A stretch of 64,000 nucleotides of DNA from Plotosus lineatus (taxonomy: Eukaryota; Chordata; Actinopteri; Siluriformes; Plotosidae), in NCBI GenBank assembly GCA_024760905.1, contig CM045733.1, forward strand, positions 40,392,501 through 40,456,500, read 5' to 3'. The notes below the pieces were generated by a model that saw only the letters and a list, made by a program, of their open reading frames with translations, was not told where the DNA came from and did no database searches. Below, one piece after another: positions 45,087 through 56,639 of the stretch. Within the stretch, counting starts at the first letter, position 1, and each line of letters opens with the position of its first letter. Both the position numbers and the translations under genes were made by a program.

Positions 45087-45432
45087 GCGTAGGCCTCCGT
45101 CAGTCCCGAAGGACTATGGCTGCGCTCTGGCCAGTATCCCAACTGGTGATACTCCCCAGTGCACAGAGCCTGGGTAGGGAGTGATGAGGGACAGGCTGTT
45201 ACCCAAGCAGCAAGTCCCCCCCTGTCTCGGCGCCACTGGAAGGATCCAATGGAAAGGCAAGTGCCGATACGACTGGGTTCCAGTGCCGCTGCAGGAGAGA
45301 AACTACAGTCAATTTAGAACGGCCAATTAACCTACAGTGCACGTCTTTGGATTGCGGGGGAAACTGGAGCACCCGGAGGAAACCCACACAAGCACGGGGA
45401 GAACGTGCAAACTCCACACAGAAACGCCCAGG
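45087..45432. mobile_element. 346-bp retroposon in Rex3 copy 3, 12-bp TSD
   Basis: TATGTTGAAATA flanks it exactly (45075-45086 and 45433-45444). It starts GCGTAGGCCTCCGTCAGTCC. Its right half (GGCCAATTAACCTACAGTGC, then GGAGCACCCGGAGGAAACCC) is the reverse of a widespread fish repeat also seen in part at 62035-62130. No coding frame. The left half is of unknown origin. Confidence 0.9.
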
Positions 45433-46437
45433 TATGTTGAAATAAGTCCGACTATATCTACTCAGTATCTCTCTACCTTATGCACCAGCTCAGGCTCCTT
45501 CCCTGCCAGAGAAGTGGCATTCCATGTCCCAAGAGTCAGAGTCAGGAGTCGAGGATTGGTCTGGAAGAACCCATGCCTTGGGTTCCACCTAACTCATACT
45601 GCACCTGACCCCTACAGCCCCTCCCACAGGTGGTGGATTCATGGGAAGTGGACCATGTCTCCTTTTCAGGCTGGTCCCAGGCAGGCTTCATGGGCAGAAG
45701 CCCGAACACCAGGTGCTTGCCTTCGAACCCTTTCCCCAAGCCTGGCTCCAGGCGGACATGGTGACCCTTGTCTCTGCAACGGAAACTGTGTCCGTGTGTT
45801 TTTCTACATAGAGCTCTTTTGAACCGTGCTTCGTCTGGCCCTTCATCTAGGACATGCGAGCATAATGCCCCCGACAACATAGCTACTAGAATCATTAGAA
45901 TACGCAAACCCCTCCACCCCAATAAGGGGGCGATTCAAGGAGGAGTGGCATTAACCCCCAAACCCGGTAGTGAGCACCTGCGGTGAAGGGGCCGTCCAGC
46001 TGAAAGAGAAGGCCTATTGAGTTTTATTGGCCTGTGGGTCTTCTAAGGCAGCAGACAGGTACCGTCAGGCCAAACTTGCTGCAGTCCGAGCTGCTGCCAG
46101 TGCAAAAATCGCGAGTGTGGAAGGAGTTCGGTGAGGGCCTGCAAAGCAATAAGTTGGCCTAAAAAAGGTTCTGGATCACCATTCAATGCCTCAGGAGGGG
46201 GAAGCAGTTCTCTACAAATACTGTTTACAATGCCATCACTAGATCTGAGGTTGCTGAGTTAGTCAAAAAGCTCCTCCTTGGTTGTTCTCCAGTGGCGGAT
46301 AAGGTCTGCATTGAATATCTCAGGACTCTGGATGCTGTAGGACTTTTGCGGTTGACACATCTCTGCATCATCACATGGTCATTTGGGGATATACCTCTGG
46401 ATTGGCAAACCGGGGTGGTAGTCCCCTTTTTAAAAAA

Positions 46438-46476
46438 CCCCAACCTTAGGATAGGTAATCCAGCACCTTACCCTTC
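46438..46476 (-). repeat. Scrap of SINE head
   Basis: CCCCAACCTTAGGATAGGTA with ATCCAGCACCTTACC is the reverse of a SINE head. Confidence 0.6.
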
Positions 46477-46510
46477 ACCTGAGTTTGCTGTGGCCCAGGT
46501 AGGATTAAAG

Positions 46511-46849
46511 TCAGTTCATTTTCTGTAACCGCTTAATCCTAATTTGGGTCGCGGGGAGGCTGGCGCCTATCCCAGCTGACTCCAGGCGAGGGCAGAGTAC
46601 ACCCTGTACAGCTCGCCAGGCCATCGCAGGAAGGAAAAACTCTGACGGCTTTGCAGCCTATTCTTGTCGAAAGTCAGCAATGGTTCTTTTACATGCCTCA
46701 CACCATCGACAGTGAAAGACATGACCAGCCTTTGATAACCCAGTGAGCTGCACTGTGGGGACAGTGACAACCTTGTGGAGAGTTGGACTCGAACACCCAA
46801 CCTTTGGATCAACAATACAGCACCCTATACCACTAGGCCACCACTGCCC
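46511..46849 (-). mobile_element. SINE, tail type A, near full length
   Basis: Head ends at 46849 (reverse CGGGCAGTGGTGGCCTAGTG, B-box zone GGTTCGAGTCC-like as GGGTGTTCGAGTCC). The tail at the left is TTCATTTTCTGTAACCGCTT. GGATTAAA at 46502-46509 and 46852-46859 is the likely TSD. Confidence 0.9.
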
Positions 46850-46971
46850 GTGGATTAAATTGGTTTGGAAACTAAGTGAGTGATTTTTTTATAATTTCGG
46901 AAAAGCACATTGGGCTGCTTCTATGTATGAAAGGTGCTGCATAATTGAGTTATTATTATGAGTACTGTAAC

Positions 46972-47058
<87 letters not shown>
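46972..47058. repeat. Compound (AGT)n(ATT)n microsatellite
   Basis: AGT repeats to 47014, then ATT repeats to 47058. Poly-Ser, poly-Ile or poly-Asn frames are by-products. Confidence 0.95.
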
Positions 47059-47061
<3 letters not shown>

Positions 47062-47189
47062 ATCACTACATTTAAAAAACGAGAGGCAGCAGAGAGGGAT
47101 CGGGTGATCCTGGCACATCAGACTTGTGAGGCTCATCATCAGCTCAGGGCCCTCACCCTCTCTACATGCAGCCCAGACAGAGACTGGGA

Positions 47190-48275
47190 CTTATCCCAGG
47201 AAGCACTGTCTAGTCGAACCCACCAAGTACTTTCTGGTGAATATGAAGACTCCCCAATACTGCAGCCTTCTGCATTGCCCAAATAGTCAGAGGAGCTGTG
47301 TTCCCGGTAGCAAACCCAGGCACTCTCTTGATCTGTGTCAGTTGATCAGGAGGTACCAAACCAAGGGCGTCGAGAACAATGGGGAGTCGGACGACTGTGT
47401 AATGTGGATACAAGTGAGACATTCCAAAGGCGAGGTTCATGTATTTAGCATACTTTTCCTGAATCTTGCCAATCACATTGCTGTCAAAAGAAACAGAAAA
47501 TTCAATGATACTGATAATTTAATTGGCTTTATCAAAAAGGACAAGATCAGGTTTATTGGCTTCAATCTTCCTCAGGCTGTAAATGGGTAGACCTCTGAGT
47601 CAAAACCACAAGCACGACGAAGACGGTAGTAAAATGAACGTGCAATGCAATCATGCCTTTTCAAGTAAAAAGTTTGTGCCAAAGCAGGACAACCACTGAT
47701 AAGGTATTGAACAGTCTCACTAAATTAGATATATGGAATTTGAAACTGACATGTTCCTCTATAATATTACATTGGTGATTGCATGTATGCAAGTGACTGG
47801 TCCTGAGCGGCAAAAAGAAAGCCCTCAGTTTCACTTTTGAGACCAGCCGACTTTATCCAGGCAAAGGAGTCAGTAGGATTATTGTTCTGTTGAACGCACT
47901 GCACATAAACACAATGCAGTGGCTTTGCATAAAGTTGCTCTTTAAAATGTCGACTCTGAGCTGATTTTATAAATAACTTCACCTGGTTGACACACATTGA
48001 TGTCCCGTCCAGGAGTACCTCGCCATCAACATAATCAAGAGCAAAGTTGAGACCCTGAGCAACAGCACTTGCACATTTCAAATAACTGTGGAACGCCTTG
48101 CTTTCATCATGAGTCTTGACACATTTTACAAGAAGAACATCCAATAGATAAATGTGTGCAAAAGTATACAACAACAAACGATCATGAGCAGCTTCCACAT
48201 TGATCAAACCTCGCGCTCCGGAATTGATTGACATATATAAACAATTCTTTTTACCTTGTGTTTTATTCATTTCAC
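47190..48275 (-). pseudogene. Second RLE-type LINE, C-terminal fragment
   Basis: From 48270 the minus strand reads MSINSGARGLINVEAAHDRL, a spacer, then WIKSAGLKSETEGFLFAAQD (168 codons open). Beyond a stop, shifted frames read ETVQYLISGCPALAQTFYLK (zinc-finger zone), RSFYYRLRRACGFDSEVYPF and then ANKPDLVLFDKAN, stop, IISIIEFSVS near 47546-47500. KPD followed by Glu after 14 positions is the restriction-like-endonuclease motif. The final part reads LGSLHIHQKVLGGFD. No RT is present, so this is a 5'-truncated, dead copy of a different family from 28600-31500. Confidence 0.7.
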
Positions 48276-48557
48276 ATCACAACTATTGCATTTATTTTAT
48301 TTTCAAATCACAATGCACATACGTATCTGTTTATCATTAAACATACTTATCTGTTTATACATTTATCATGTATGTTGTCAGTTATGTTTTATATATTATA
48401 TATAATATACGTATGTGATCCCTGAATCTAGATACTTTTAATCTTTGTAACTAGATTTATTTTTAATATCTGTAGCCAGCTACTTATTTGGTAGTAAAAT
48501 CGCACAAAGTGTTAGCAAGTTTAATCTGAGGTTCAGCAGTATGACGATGCCTAAGCC

Positions 48558-49150
48558 CAGTGCTTCTCAATTATTTTCTGTGGTGCCCCCTCTAGGAAGA
48601 AAAACACCCCCACCGAGCAAGGAAAATAGTATTACAGTTTTTGTCTATAAAATTGTTATTGGTACACCTCTGCATAACATTGTATCTTTATTAACATTAA
48701 AAACAAAAAAGGAAGAAATATAGTTCAACTTACAATAAAAACAAACTTCATTAACATTGATTTTTTAATCTGTAATAGAAAAAGATTTAAAGTGCACCAA
48801 TATGTTTGAAATGAAAAAAAAAATACATCCTTATTTAAACTTATTCAACTCATTCATGTCTTAATGTCTCCGACTCTCTCCACCTTTCTTTTTGTTCCTG
48901 TTAGAAAATTTTCCATGTGGTTTCTTGAGGGGTTGTTTACCGCACTTCATATCTTAGTGTGACAATGAGAGCGTCATTGCTACCTAGTGGAGAGGAGGTG
49001 CAATTACACCTAATTCTCGTACACTATTCCAGAAAAGCATGTTCCCCAAGGTTATATGCACCTCCCCCGGCATCACCCCCACCCCCCACCCCACCGGCAT
49101 CATAACGTGCAGTCCAATGGGGGGCGTGCCCCACTATTTGAGAAACACTG
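48558..49150. mobile_element. hAT-type MITE (593 bp)
   Basis: Left terminus CAGTGCTTCTCAATTATTTT; right terminus reversed CAGTGTTTCTCAAATAGTGG. CAGTG(G)TTCTCAA is the classic hAT end. The eight flanking bases, CCTAAGCC and CTTTAGAC, agree at five positions and fit a decayed 8-bp TSD. No transposase coding. Confidence 0.8.
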
Positions 49151-49196
49151 CTTTAGACTGTACTTTAAATTTTAGCTTTGGTTACAGTGTTTATTC

Positions 49197-49199
<3 letters not shown>

Positions 49200-49287
<88 letters not shown>
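49200..49287. repeat. (TA)n microsatellite
   Basis: 88 bases of TA. Confidence 0.95.
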
Positions 49288-49290
<3 letters not shown>

Positions 49291-49825
49291 TGTATTTAAC
49301 CAGATTTAGGATACTGTCCACTTGTTATGTGGAGCGTCATTTCCTACTTTAATACAGCACAGAATAGAATGTACCAGCATGTTGTTAATTAATTCCAGTA
49401 TTTTTAGACACAGTAAATCCTCGCCCATTCGCAGTTCACCATTTGCGGCCCTGCATACTGGCGGATTTTGCTTTCAAAGGCTTTTTTCATAATGTTTTTA
49501 AATTAGCGGTAGCCTTGGCAATATTACTGGTATGTGATTCAAATTTAGCCAATCGCTGAGAGCTTTTGTTTCTCTCTTCTGTTGACTGGTTGCAGATGAT
49601 GTGTACACCTCTTTCCAACGTGATTGCTTGATTGCTTTTTCAGTGTGTTTTAAATGATTATTTAAGCTCTATGATGCCACTAAAACTTCCTGTATCTTCT
49701 CTACCTTCTGGTAAGGAACCTAAGTGCTTTATTTATTACAAAATTAAAAACGTGTTTACTTTATCATTACTACAGTTTACTACATTATTACTGTATTAAT
49801 GAGTAAGACTGTCTAAAGAATATAT

Positions 49826-50172
<347 letters not shown>

Positions 50173-50272
50173 GATTTTCTGAGTAGATCCTTCCGTAGGA
50201 GAGTGCTCAATACTTTTTGGTAGAGCAAATAACAAAAGGACAGGACAAAGACTTTCTATTGAAACTCCATTT

Positions 50273-50327
50273 ATCACTACAGATCTGTTTCGAGGGGTGG
50301 TGAAACCATCCTCTCTCTTCAGGTGAT
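50273..50327 (-). ncRNA. Candidate type I hammerhead ribozyme (copy B, left arm)
   Basis: Same 55-nt motif as copy A, on the minus strand, with an identical core and stem I. Confidence 0.8.
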
Positions 50328-50371
50328 TATAGAAGAATCTATAATTCTATAATATTCTATAATATTCTATA

Positions 50372-50426
50372 ATCACCTGAAGAGAGAGGATGGTTTCACC
50401 ACCCCTCGAAACAGATCTGTAGTGAT
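50372..50426 (+). ncRNA. Candidate type I hammerhead ribozyme (copy B, right arm)
   Basis: ATCAC, CTGAAGA, stem II, GAAA, short stem III, GTA and GTGAT, as in copy A; no change in any core position. Confidence 0.85.
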
Positions 50427-50463
50427 AAATGGAGTTTCAATAGAAAGTCTTTGTCCTGTCCTT

Positions 50464-50466
<3 letters not shown>

Positions 50467-50542
<76 letters not shown>
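50467..50542. repeat. (TA)n microsatellite
   Basis: 76 bases of TA flanking copy B. Confidence 0.95.
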
Positions 50543-50544
<2 letters not shown>

Positions 50545-50662
50545 AAGCACATTTTAGTGCATGTTATATCATACAAACGGTTTTAAAACTGCATCAATAC
50601 TTTGCGGATTTTTGGGATTTGCGGGTAGGGGAGGAACGTGACCCGAATACTGAGGGCTTACC

Positions 50663-51830
50663 GTATTCCCCTTGAAGGCTTGTGATCTGTATGCATCTTT
50701 TTTTTTCTTTTGGTTTTGGCTTCCATGACAAATCAGTAGCAACTTCTGGTAGTGACAAAAATAGAGGTTTAAACAATTCACTATCAGTCACTGACCCCTC
50801 AGTTTCCATTCATTTCGCATCAAAACACTATCATGCTTAATGCTTTACCTGTGTGTGGCTCAGTGTTTCAAGTCCCCATGGAAAAACTATGGGATTTTTG
50901 CTTGAATGCATCCCGATATAAAATGTAGCCACAGTTTATTTTTCACTGCTCTTTGTTTTATGGCTCTACACTGTGGAGACTAAATTGTGATGCCTCTAAA
51001 GATTTATGAAAGTAGGGAAGACTCATTGCTGGAATTTTACATGTTGATAAACTTTTAAGTAGTTATTGCATGGTTTGGAATGTTTTCAATCATTGTCCCA
51101 TTGTAGAACAGTGGCTCCAGTCAAGTGCTGTCCACAGAGTATGGCATGGCATTACAAAATGGAGTGATAGCTTCCCTTGTTCAAGATTGTATTTAACCTT
51201 TACAACTCTCTCACTTTATCATCACAAAAGCACCCCAATCCATCACATTTCCACCAACATTTTTTTAGAGATGGTGTCAAGCACTGCTCAAGCATCTTTA
51301 CATTTGTTCTGTACCTTATAAGTTTTCTTCTTTGTGACCCAAAAATCTCAAACTCTGATTCATATATCTATAGCTGTATGCTTTGCTTACCATTTTTAAC
51401 GTTTTTCTATCACTGACCAGATGTTTTTTTCTTTGCAACTCTGTAAAGAAGGCTGGCATCCAAGAGTCACCTCATCATTGTTGAAGTTGAGACTGGTATT
51501 TTGAACAGCCAATTAACCTACTGTGCATGTTTTCGGACTGTGGGACGATAACAATACTGTAAAAGAGTTTTCTTATGAACAATTAAAACTTGGAATACCT
51601 GACACAATGTGCCAGTGGAACACAAGAATGAAAGTTGCTGAAACTGGCCCTGTGTTTACGTATATAGACATTCCATTAAAAATCTTGCAGTTTCACCAAT
51701 ATACAACATATATAGTGTTTAGGCTGTCTTTCTGATTAATCATTTTTTAATTAATAATGCGGTTTCTTTAAATACAAGGAAGTTTCTAAATGGCCACAAA
51801 ATTTTGGGACAAAAGTACTTTAAACTGCCC
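50663..51830. other. No gene recognised
   Basis: Contains a short piece of the second SINE-like repeat at about 51500-51545 (AACAGCCAATTAACCTACTG). Otherwise no known element or coding region. Confidence 0.4.
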
Positions 51831-51831
51831 C

Positions 51832-54800
51832 TCCCTGAATCGCCACCTTATCGTGGTGGAGGGCTTTGCATGACCTAATGATCCTAGGAGCTATGTTGTT
51901 GGGGGCATAATGCCCCTGGTAGGGTCACCCAAGGCAAACACCTCCTGGGTGAAGGTCCAGACGAAGTGTGATTCAGAAGACCCTTATGACATCAAAGAGA
52001 CATCAAAGGAAGCAGTCTCCCTTGCCCGGACATGGGTCACCGGGGTTCCCTCCTGGAGCCAGGCCCGGGGGAGGGGCTCGAAGGTGAGCGCCTGGTGGTC
52101 GGGCTTCTGCCCATGGAGCCTGGCCGAGCCTAGCCCGAAAAGGAGACATGGGTCTGCCCTACCATGGATCCACCACCCGTGGGAGGAGTTTTAGGGGTCG
52201 GGTGCAGTGTGAGTTGGGTGGCAGCCAAAGGCATGGGTTCTGTCGGACCGATCCTTGGCTCCTTACTCTGACCCTCGGGACATGGAATGTCACCTCTCTT
52301 TCGGGGAAGGAGCCTGATCTGGTGCGTGAGGTGGAGAGATACTGACTAGATATATGGAGAGGCGGCGAGCCGGTGTGGGTATTCTTGTTGCCCCTTGTCT
52401 CGGTGCCCAAATGTTGGGGTTCTCCCCAATTGAAGAAAGGGTACCTTCCCTCCGTCTTCAGGTGGGGGGATGTGTCCTGACTATTATTTGTGCTTATGCA
52501 CCAAATGATAGTTCAGAGTACCCACCCTTTTTGGAGTCCTTGGGGGGGGGGGGGGGGTGTTGGAGAACGCTCCCTCGGGAGACTCACTCGTTGTCTTGGG
52601 AGACTTCAATGCCCATGTGGGCAACGATAGTGTGACCTGGAAGGATGTGATCGGAAGGTACGGCCTCTCCATCTGAACCTGAATGGTGTTTCGTTGTTGG
52701 ACTTCTGTGTTCATCACAGTTTGTCTATCACGAACACCATGTTCAAACATAAGTGTGCCTATAAGTGTACTTGGCACCAGGACACCCTAGGTCGCAATTT
52801 GATGATTGACTTCATAGTCATGTCATCGGACTTGCGGCCATATGTTCTGGACACTCAGGTGAAGAGAGGCGCTGAGCTGTCTACCGATCACCACTCGGTG
52901 GTGAATTGGCTTCGGTGGTGGGGGAGGCTGCCTTCCAGACCTGGCAGTCCCAAGCGTGTAATCAGGGTCTGCTGGGAACGTTTGGCGGACTCCCCTGTCC
53001 GAGAAGCCTTTAACTCCCACCTCTGGCAGAGCTACAACCACGTCCTGGAGGAGGCTACGGACATGGAATCCGAATGGGCCATGTTTCGTACCTCCATTGC
53101 TGAGGCGGCAGTCCATATCTGTGGCCGTAAGGTCATCGGTGCTTGTCGTGGCGGTAACCCCTGAACCCGGTGGTGGACACCTGCGGTGAAAGGGGATGTC
53201 CAGCTGAAGATGGAGGCCTATTGGGTTTTATTAGCCTGTGGGACTCCCGAGGCAGCAAACAGGTACCGGCAGGCCAAAGCAGTTCTCCACAAACACTGTT
53301 TACAGTGGAGGTGGGAAGCTGCTTTCCTCGACTGGGGCTGTCGTCGAGAGGTGGAGGGAATACTTTGAGGACCTCCTCAATCCCACCAACATGCCCTCTG
53401 TGGAAGAGGAAGACCCTGGCGGTTTGGGTGGGGGTCCACGCATCACTGCAGTGGAGGTCACTGAGGTTGTCAAAAAACTCCTAGGTGGTTGAGCTCCAGG
53501 GTTGGACGAGATCCACCCGGAATATCTCAGTGCTCTGGATGCTGTAGGACTGTTTTGGTTGACATGTCTCTGCAACATCGCGTGGTCATTGGGGGCTGTA
53601 CCTCTGGATTGGCAAACTGGGGTGGTGGTACCGATTTTTAAGAAGGGGGACCGGAGGGGTGTTCCAATTATCGGGTAATCACACTCCTCAGCCTACCTAG
53701 GAAAGTCTATGCAGGGGTACTAGAGAGGAGTATCCGACCGATAGTCAAACCTCGGATTCAGGAAGAACAATGTGGTTCTCGTCCTGGCCGTAGCACTCTC
53801 GACCAACTCTATACGCTCCACAGGATTGTGGAGGGGGCATGAGGTTTGCCCAATCTGTCCACATGTGCTTTGTGGATTTGGAGAAGGCTTTTGACCGTGT
53901 CCCTCGAACAATCTTGTGTGCTCCTAGAGTACGGCGTTCTGGACCCGTTGATACGGGCCATTTGGTCGCTGTATCACCGGAGCCAGAGTTTGGTCCGTAT
54001 TGGCAATAGCAGGTCGAATTCATTTCTGGTGGGAGTTGGAGTCCGCCAAGGCTGTCCTTTGTCACCAATTCTGTTCATAATTTTTATGGACAGAATTTCT
54101 AGGCGCAGTCGAGGCGTTGAGGGGTTCTGGTTTGGTGGCAATCGGATCTGCTTTTTGTGGATGATGTTGTCCTTCTGGCTTCATTAAGTCAGGACCTCCA
54201 GCTCTCATTGGAGCGATTCGCAGCCGAGTGCGAAGCAGCCGGGATGAGGATCAGTACCGCCAAGTCAGAGACCATGGTTCTCAGTTGGACAAGGGTGGAA
54301 TGCACCCTCCGGGTCAGGAATGAGGTCCTGCCTGAAGTGGAGGAGTTTAAGTATCTTGGGGTCTTGTTCACGAGTGAGAGAAGGATGGAGAGGGAGATCG
54401 ACAGATGGATCGCTGCAGTCTCTGCTGTTAAATGGTGAAGAAGGAGCTGAGCCGCAAGGCGAAGCTCTCAATTTACCAGTTTATCTACGTTCCAACCCTC
54501 GCCTATGGTCACGAGCTTTGGGTAGTGACCAAAAGAACAAGGTCGCGGATACAAGCGGCTAAAATGAGCTTCCTTCGTCGGGTGGCGGGGTTCTCCCTTA
54601 GTGATAAGGTAAGAAGCTCTACCATCCGTGGACGGCTCGGAGTAGATCTGCTGCTCCTCCGCATTGAGAGGGGCCAGTTAAGGTGGCTCGGGCATCTGGT
54701 CAGAATGCCTCCCGGACGCCTCCCTGGTGTGGTGTTTCAGGCATGTCCAACTGGGGAGAGACCCCGGGGTCGACCTAGAACACGCTGGAAGGACTATGTC

Positions 54801-54930
54801 TCTTGGCTTGTCTGGGACCAGAGTTGGAGGAAGTGGCTGGGGAGAGGGACGTCTGGACCTCTTTGCTTAGGTTGCTGCCCCCGTAACCCGACCCTGGACT
54901 TAGCGGAAGAAGATGATGATGATACTTTAA
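51832..54930 (+). mobile_element. Rex3: Rex3 retrotransposon, copy 2, near full length
   Basis: Starts CCCTCCCTGAATCGCCACCT and ends TTAGCGGAAGAAGATGATGA, running into a CATA/CA/TA microsatellite. It has leader, endonuclease, linker, RT and the C-terminal block absent from copy 1 (HLVRMPPGRLPGVVFQACPT). TTGGCAAACTGGGGTGGTGG at 53609 agrees with the second Rex3 survey primer as I remember it. A 16-base G run at 52542-52557 breaks the nuclease frame. Confidence 0.9.
52260..54905 (+). pseudogene. Rex3 polyprotein pseudogene, copy 2
   Basis: Blocks in order: LTLGTWNVTSLSGKEPDLVR (nuclease start), a deletion around the catalytic SE motif near 52345, [40 protein letters not shown], the G-run frameshift, TDHHSVVNWLRWWGRLPSRP (TDH motif), the linker, NYRVITLLSLPRK-like RT start, MCFVDLEKAFDRVPRTIL-like motif A (53864-53915, frame broken), VGVRQGCPLSPILFIIFMDR motif B, and a motif C zone near 54150 where a deletion removes LLFA before DDVV. 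The frame 54432-54950 gives LSRKAKLSIYQFIYVPTLAY to RPRTRWKDYVSWLVW. Many frameshifts; inactive. Confidence 0.85.
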
Positions 54931-54944
54931 ACTGTACATACATG

Positions 54945-55084
<140 letters not shown>

Positions 55085-55086
55085 CA

Positions 55087-55705
55087 CAGTGATCCCTTGC
55101 TACTTCGTGCTTTAGTTTCTGTGGCTTCGGTGCATCACGGGTTTTTAAAAAATATTCATTAAAAAAAAAATAAGGAAATGAAGGAAAATTGGGTAAGAGT
55201 TAAGGAAAATACCACAAAACCAGGAAAAACCCAAACAAACAAACAAACAAAAAAACCTAGTTACATTTTTATGTGAGGCGCGCATCTGAGTGTGTGTGTG
55301 TGTGTATTTATATTTTATTTACATCTTATGCATTATTTTTGAATGTTTAATTGTTATTATAAGCATTTATAGCATTGAATATGTATTTATTTATATTATA
55401 TGCACATTGGTAGTAGGTATACATATTGATAGTAGGATGCTGAAGTTGGGACTACCAGGCAGAAGGCCTAGAGGAAGACTAAAGAGAAGTTTTATGGATG
55501 TGGTGAAGTAAGACATGAAGGTAGTTGGTGTAACAGAAGAAATGCAGAGGACAGGGTGAGATGGAGGCAGATGATTCACTGTGGCGATGCGTGAAGGAAA
55601 CATCCGAAAGAAAAAGAAGTTATACATATACATGTACATATACATCAGTCAGGGGGATTCGCAGAAATCGGCGGTCGCCGGGGTTCCCCATTAACCGTGG
55701 AAAGT
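55087..55705. mobile_element. Tigger-like element with RTE insert
   Basis: Left end CAGTGATCCCTTGCTACTTC then GTGGCTTCGGTGCATCACGG is typical Tigger-style wording. GGATTCGCAGAAATCGGCGG to about 55705 is probably its degraded right part. The RTE fragment splits it. Confidence 0.55.
55412..55622 (+). mobile_element. Short 5'-truncated RTE fragment
   Basis: GATAGTAGGATGCTGAAGTT, GAAGTTTTATGGATGTGGTG and GTGGCGATGCGTGAAGGAAA match the last 210 bp of the RTE at 10759. One stop (GTGAAGTAAGAC) and a deletion. The surrounding sequence is AT-rich; TSD not resolved. Confidence 0.85.
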
Positions 55706-55717
55706 GAGGCTCCCAGT

Positions 55718-55720
<3 letters not shown>

Positions 55721-55781
<61 letters not shown>
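55721..55781. repeat. (AC)n microsatellite
   Basis: AC repeats interrupted by CATA near 55752. Confidence 0.95.
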
Positions 55782-55785
<4 letters not shown>

Positions 55786-55860
55786 GTATGCACTGCCCTC
55801 CATAATTATTGGCACCCCTGGTTAAGATGTGTTCTTAGCTTCTAATAAATTCATTTTTAG

Positions 55861-56019
55861 GCTACGTAGCCATCAGCGTGTTTCTGCCCTGTGATGGCCT
55901 GGCGAGCTGTCCAAGGTGTACTCTGTCCTCACCTGGGGTTGACTGGATGGGGCCAGCCTCCCTACGATCCAAATTGGATTAAGCGGTTACAGGAAATGAA
56001 CGAATAAATGAATAAATTA
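55861..56019 (+). mobile_element. SINE tail-A fragment, 5' truncated
   Basis: GCTACGTAGCCATCAGCGTG to the AATGAATAAA end. Flanks AATAAATTCATTTTT and AATAAATTATTTTTT are the likely TSD. Confidence 0.85.
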
Positions 56020-56195
56020 TTTTTTCCCAATAATACAGAACCACAATGAAAAAGAGAAAAGAGAAAAAAAAGAGAAAAATCTAAACTTTAATTCAAGTAT
56101 ATTTATTTGCTGGGGGAAAATCCCACATAAGAAATAATTATTTTATCACAAATCATGTGTTCCACAATTATTAGCAACCCTGATGTTAATCCTTT

Positions 56196-56527
56196 GGGCA
56201 GTGGTGGCCCAGTGGTAAGGTGTCAGATTGTAGATCCCAAGGTTGGAGGTTCAAGCCCCACTGTCAATGGTTGTCAATGCTGCCTCCCCACCCACCCAGT
56301 ACAACAAACTGGGGTATCAAAGGATCTCACTGTCTGTGGTGAGAGGCATATAAAAGAACCATTGCTCACTTTCATCAAGAGTAGGCTGCATAGCTGTCAG
56401 AGTGTTTCTGCCCTTCGATGGCCTGACGAGCTGTCCAAGGTGTACACTGCCCTTGCCCAGAGTCGGCAGAGATGGTGCCATCCTCCCCGTAACCCTAATT
56501 AGGATTAAACAGTTCAGAAAATGACTA
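56196..56527 (+). mobile_element. SINE, tail type A, full length
   Basis: Head GGGCAGTGGTGGCCCAGTGG (A box) and GGTTCAAGCCC (B box, decayed), body, tail A (CCCTAATTAGGATTAAACAG). GTTAATCCTTT before and GTATTACTTT after are a probable degraded TSD. The Tc1 sequence resumes directly afterwards. Confidence 0.9.
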
Positions 56528-56639
56528 AATGGTATTACTTTATATAACCCCTTTTGCCAATAAAAGAGCACCTAATCTTCTCCTGCAATGTTTCACAAGA
56601 CGGTTGAATAAGAGTAATCTTGGACCATTCCTCGCTGCA

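Larger units (their letters stand above)
40971..46437. mobile_element. Rex3: Rex3 copy 3: inverted 5' part plus forward 3' part, with two nested inserts
   Basis: Minus-oriented segments 40971-41252, 44403-45086 and 45433-45944 together give the Rex3 leader and endonuclease. From about 45945 the same element continues in plus orientation with the linker and RT start (AACCCGGTAGTGAGCACCTG, then GTAGGACTTTTGCGGTTGAC). Both parts meet at the same element position: reverse of GTGGCGGTAAC at 40975 and GTGGCATTAACCCC at 45945. This is the layout of a twin-priming inversion. A 3150-bp LINE and a 346-bp retroposon are inserted. It has no intact reading frame. Confidence 0.85.
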
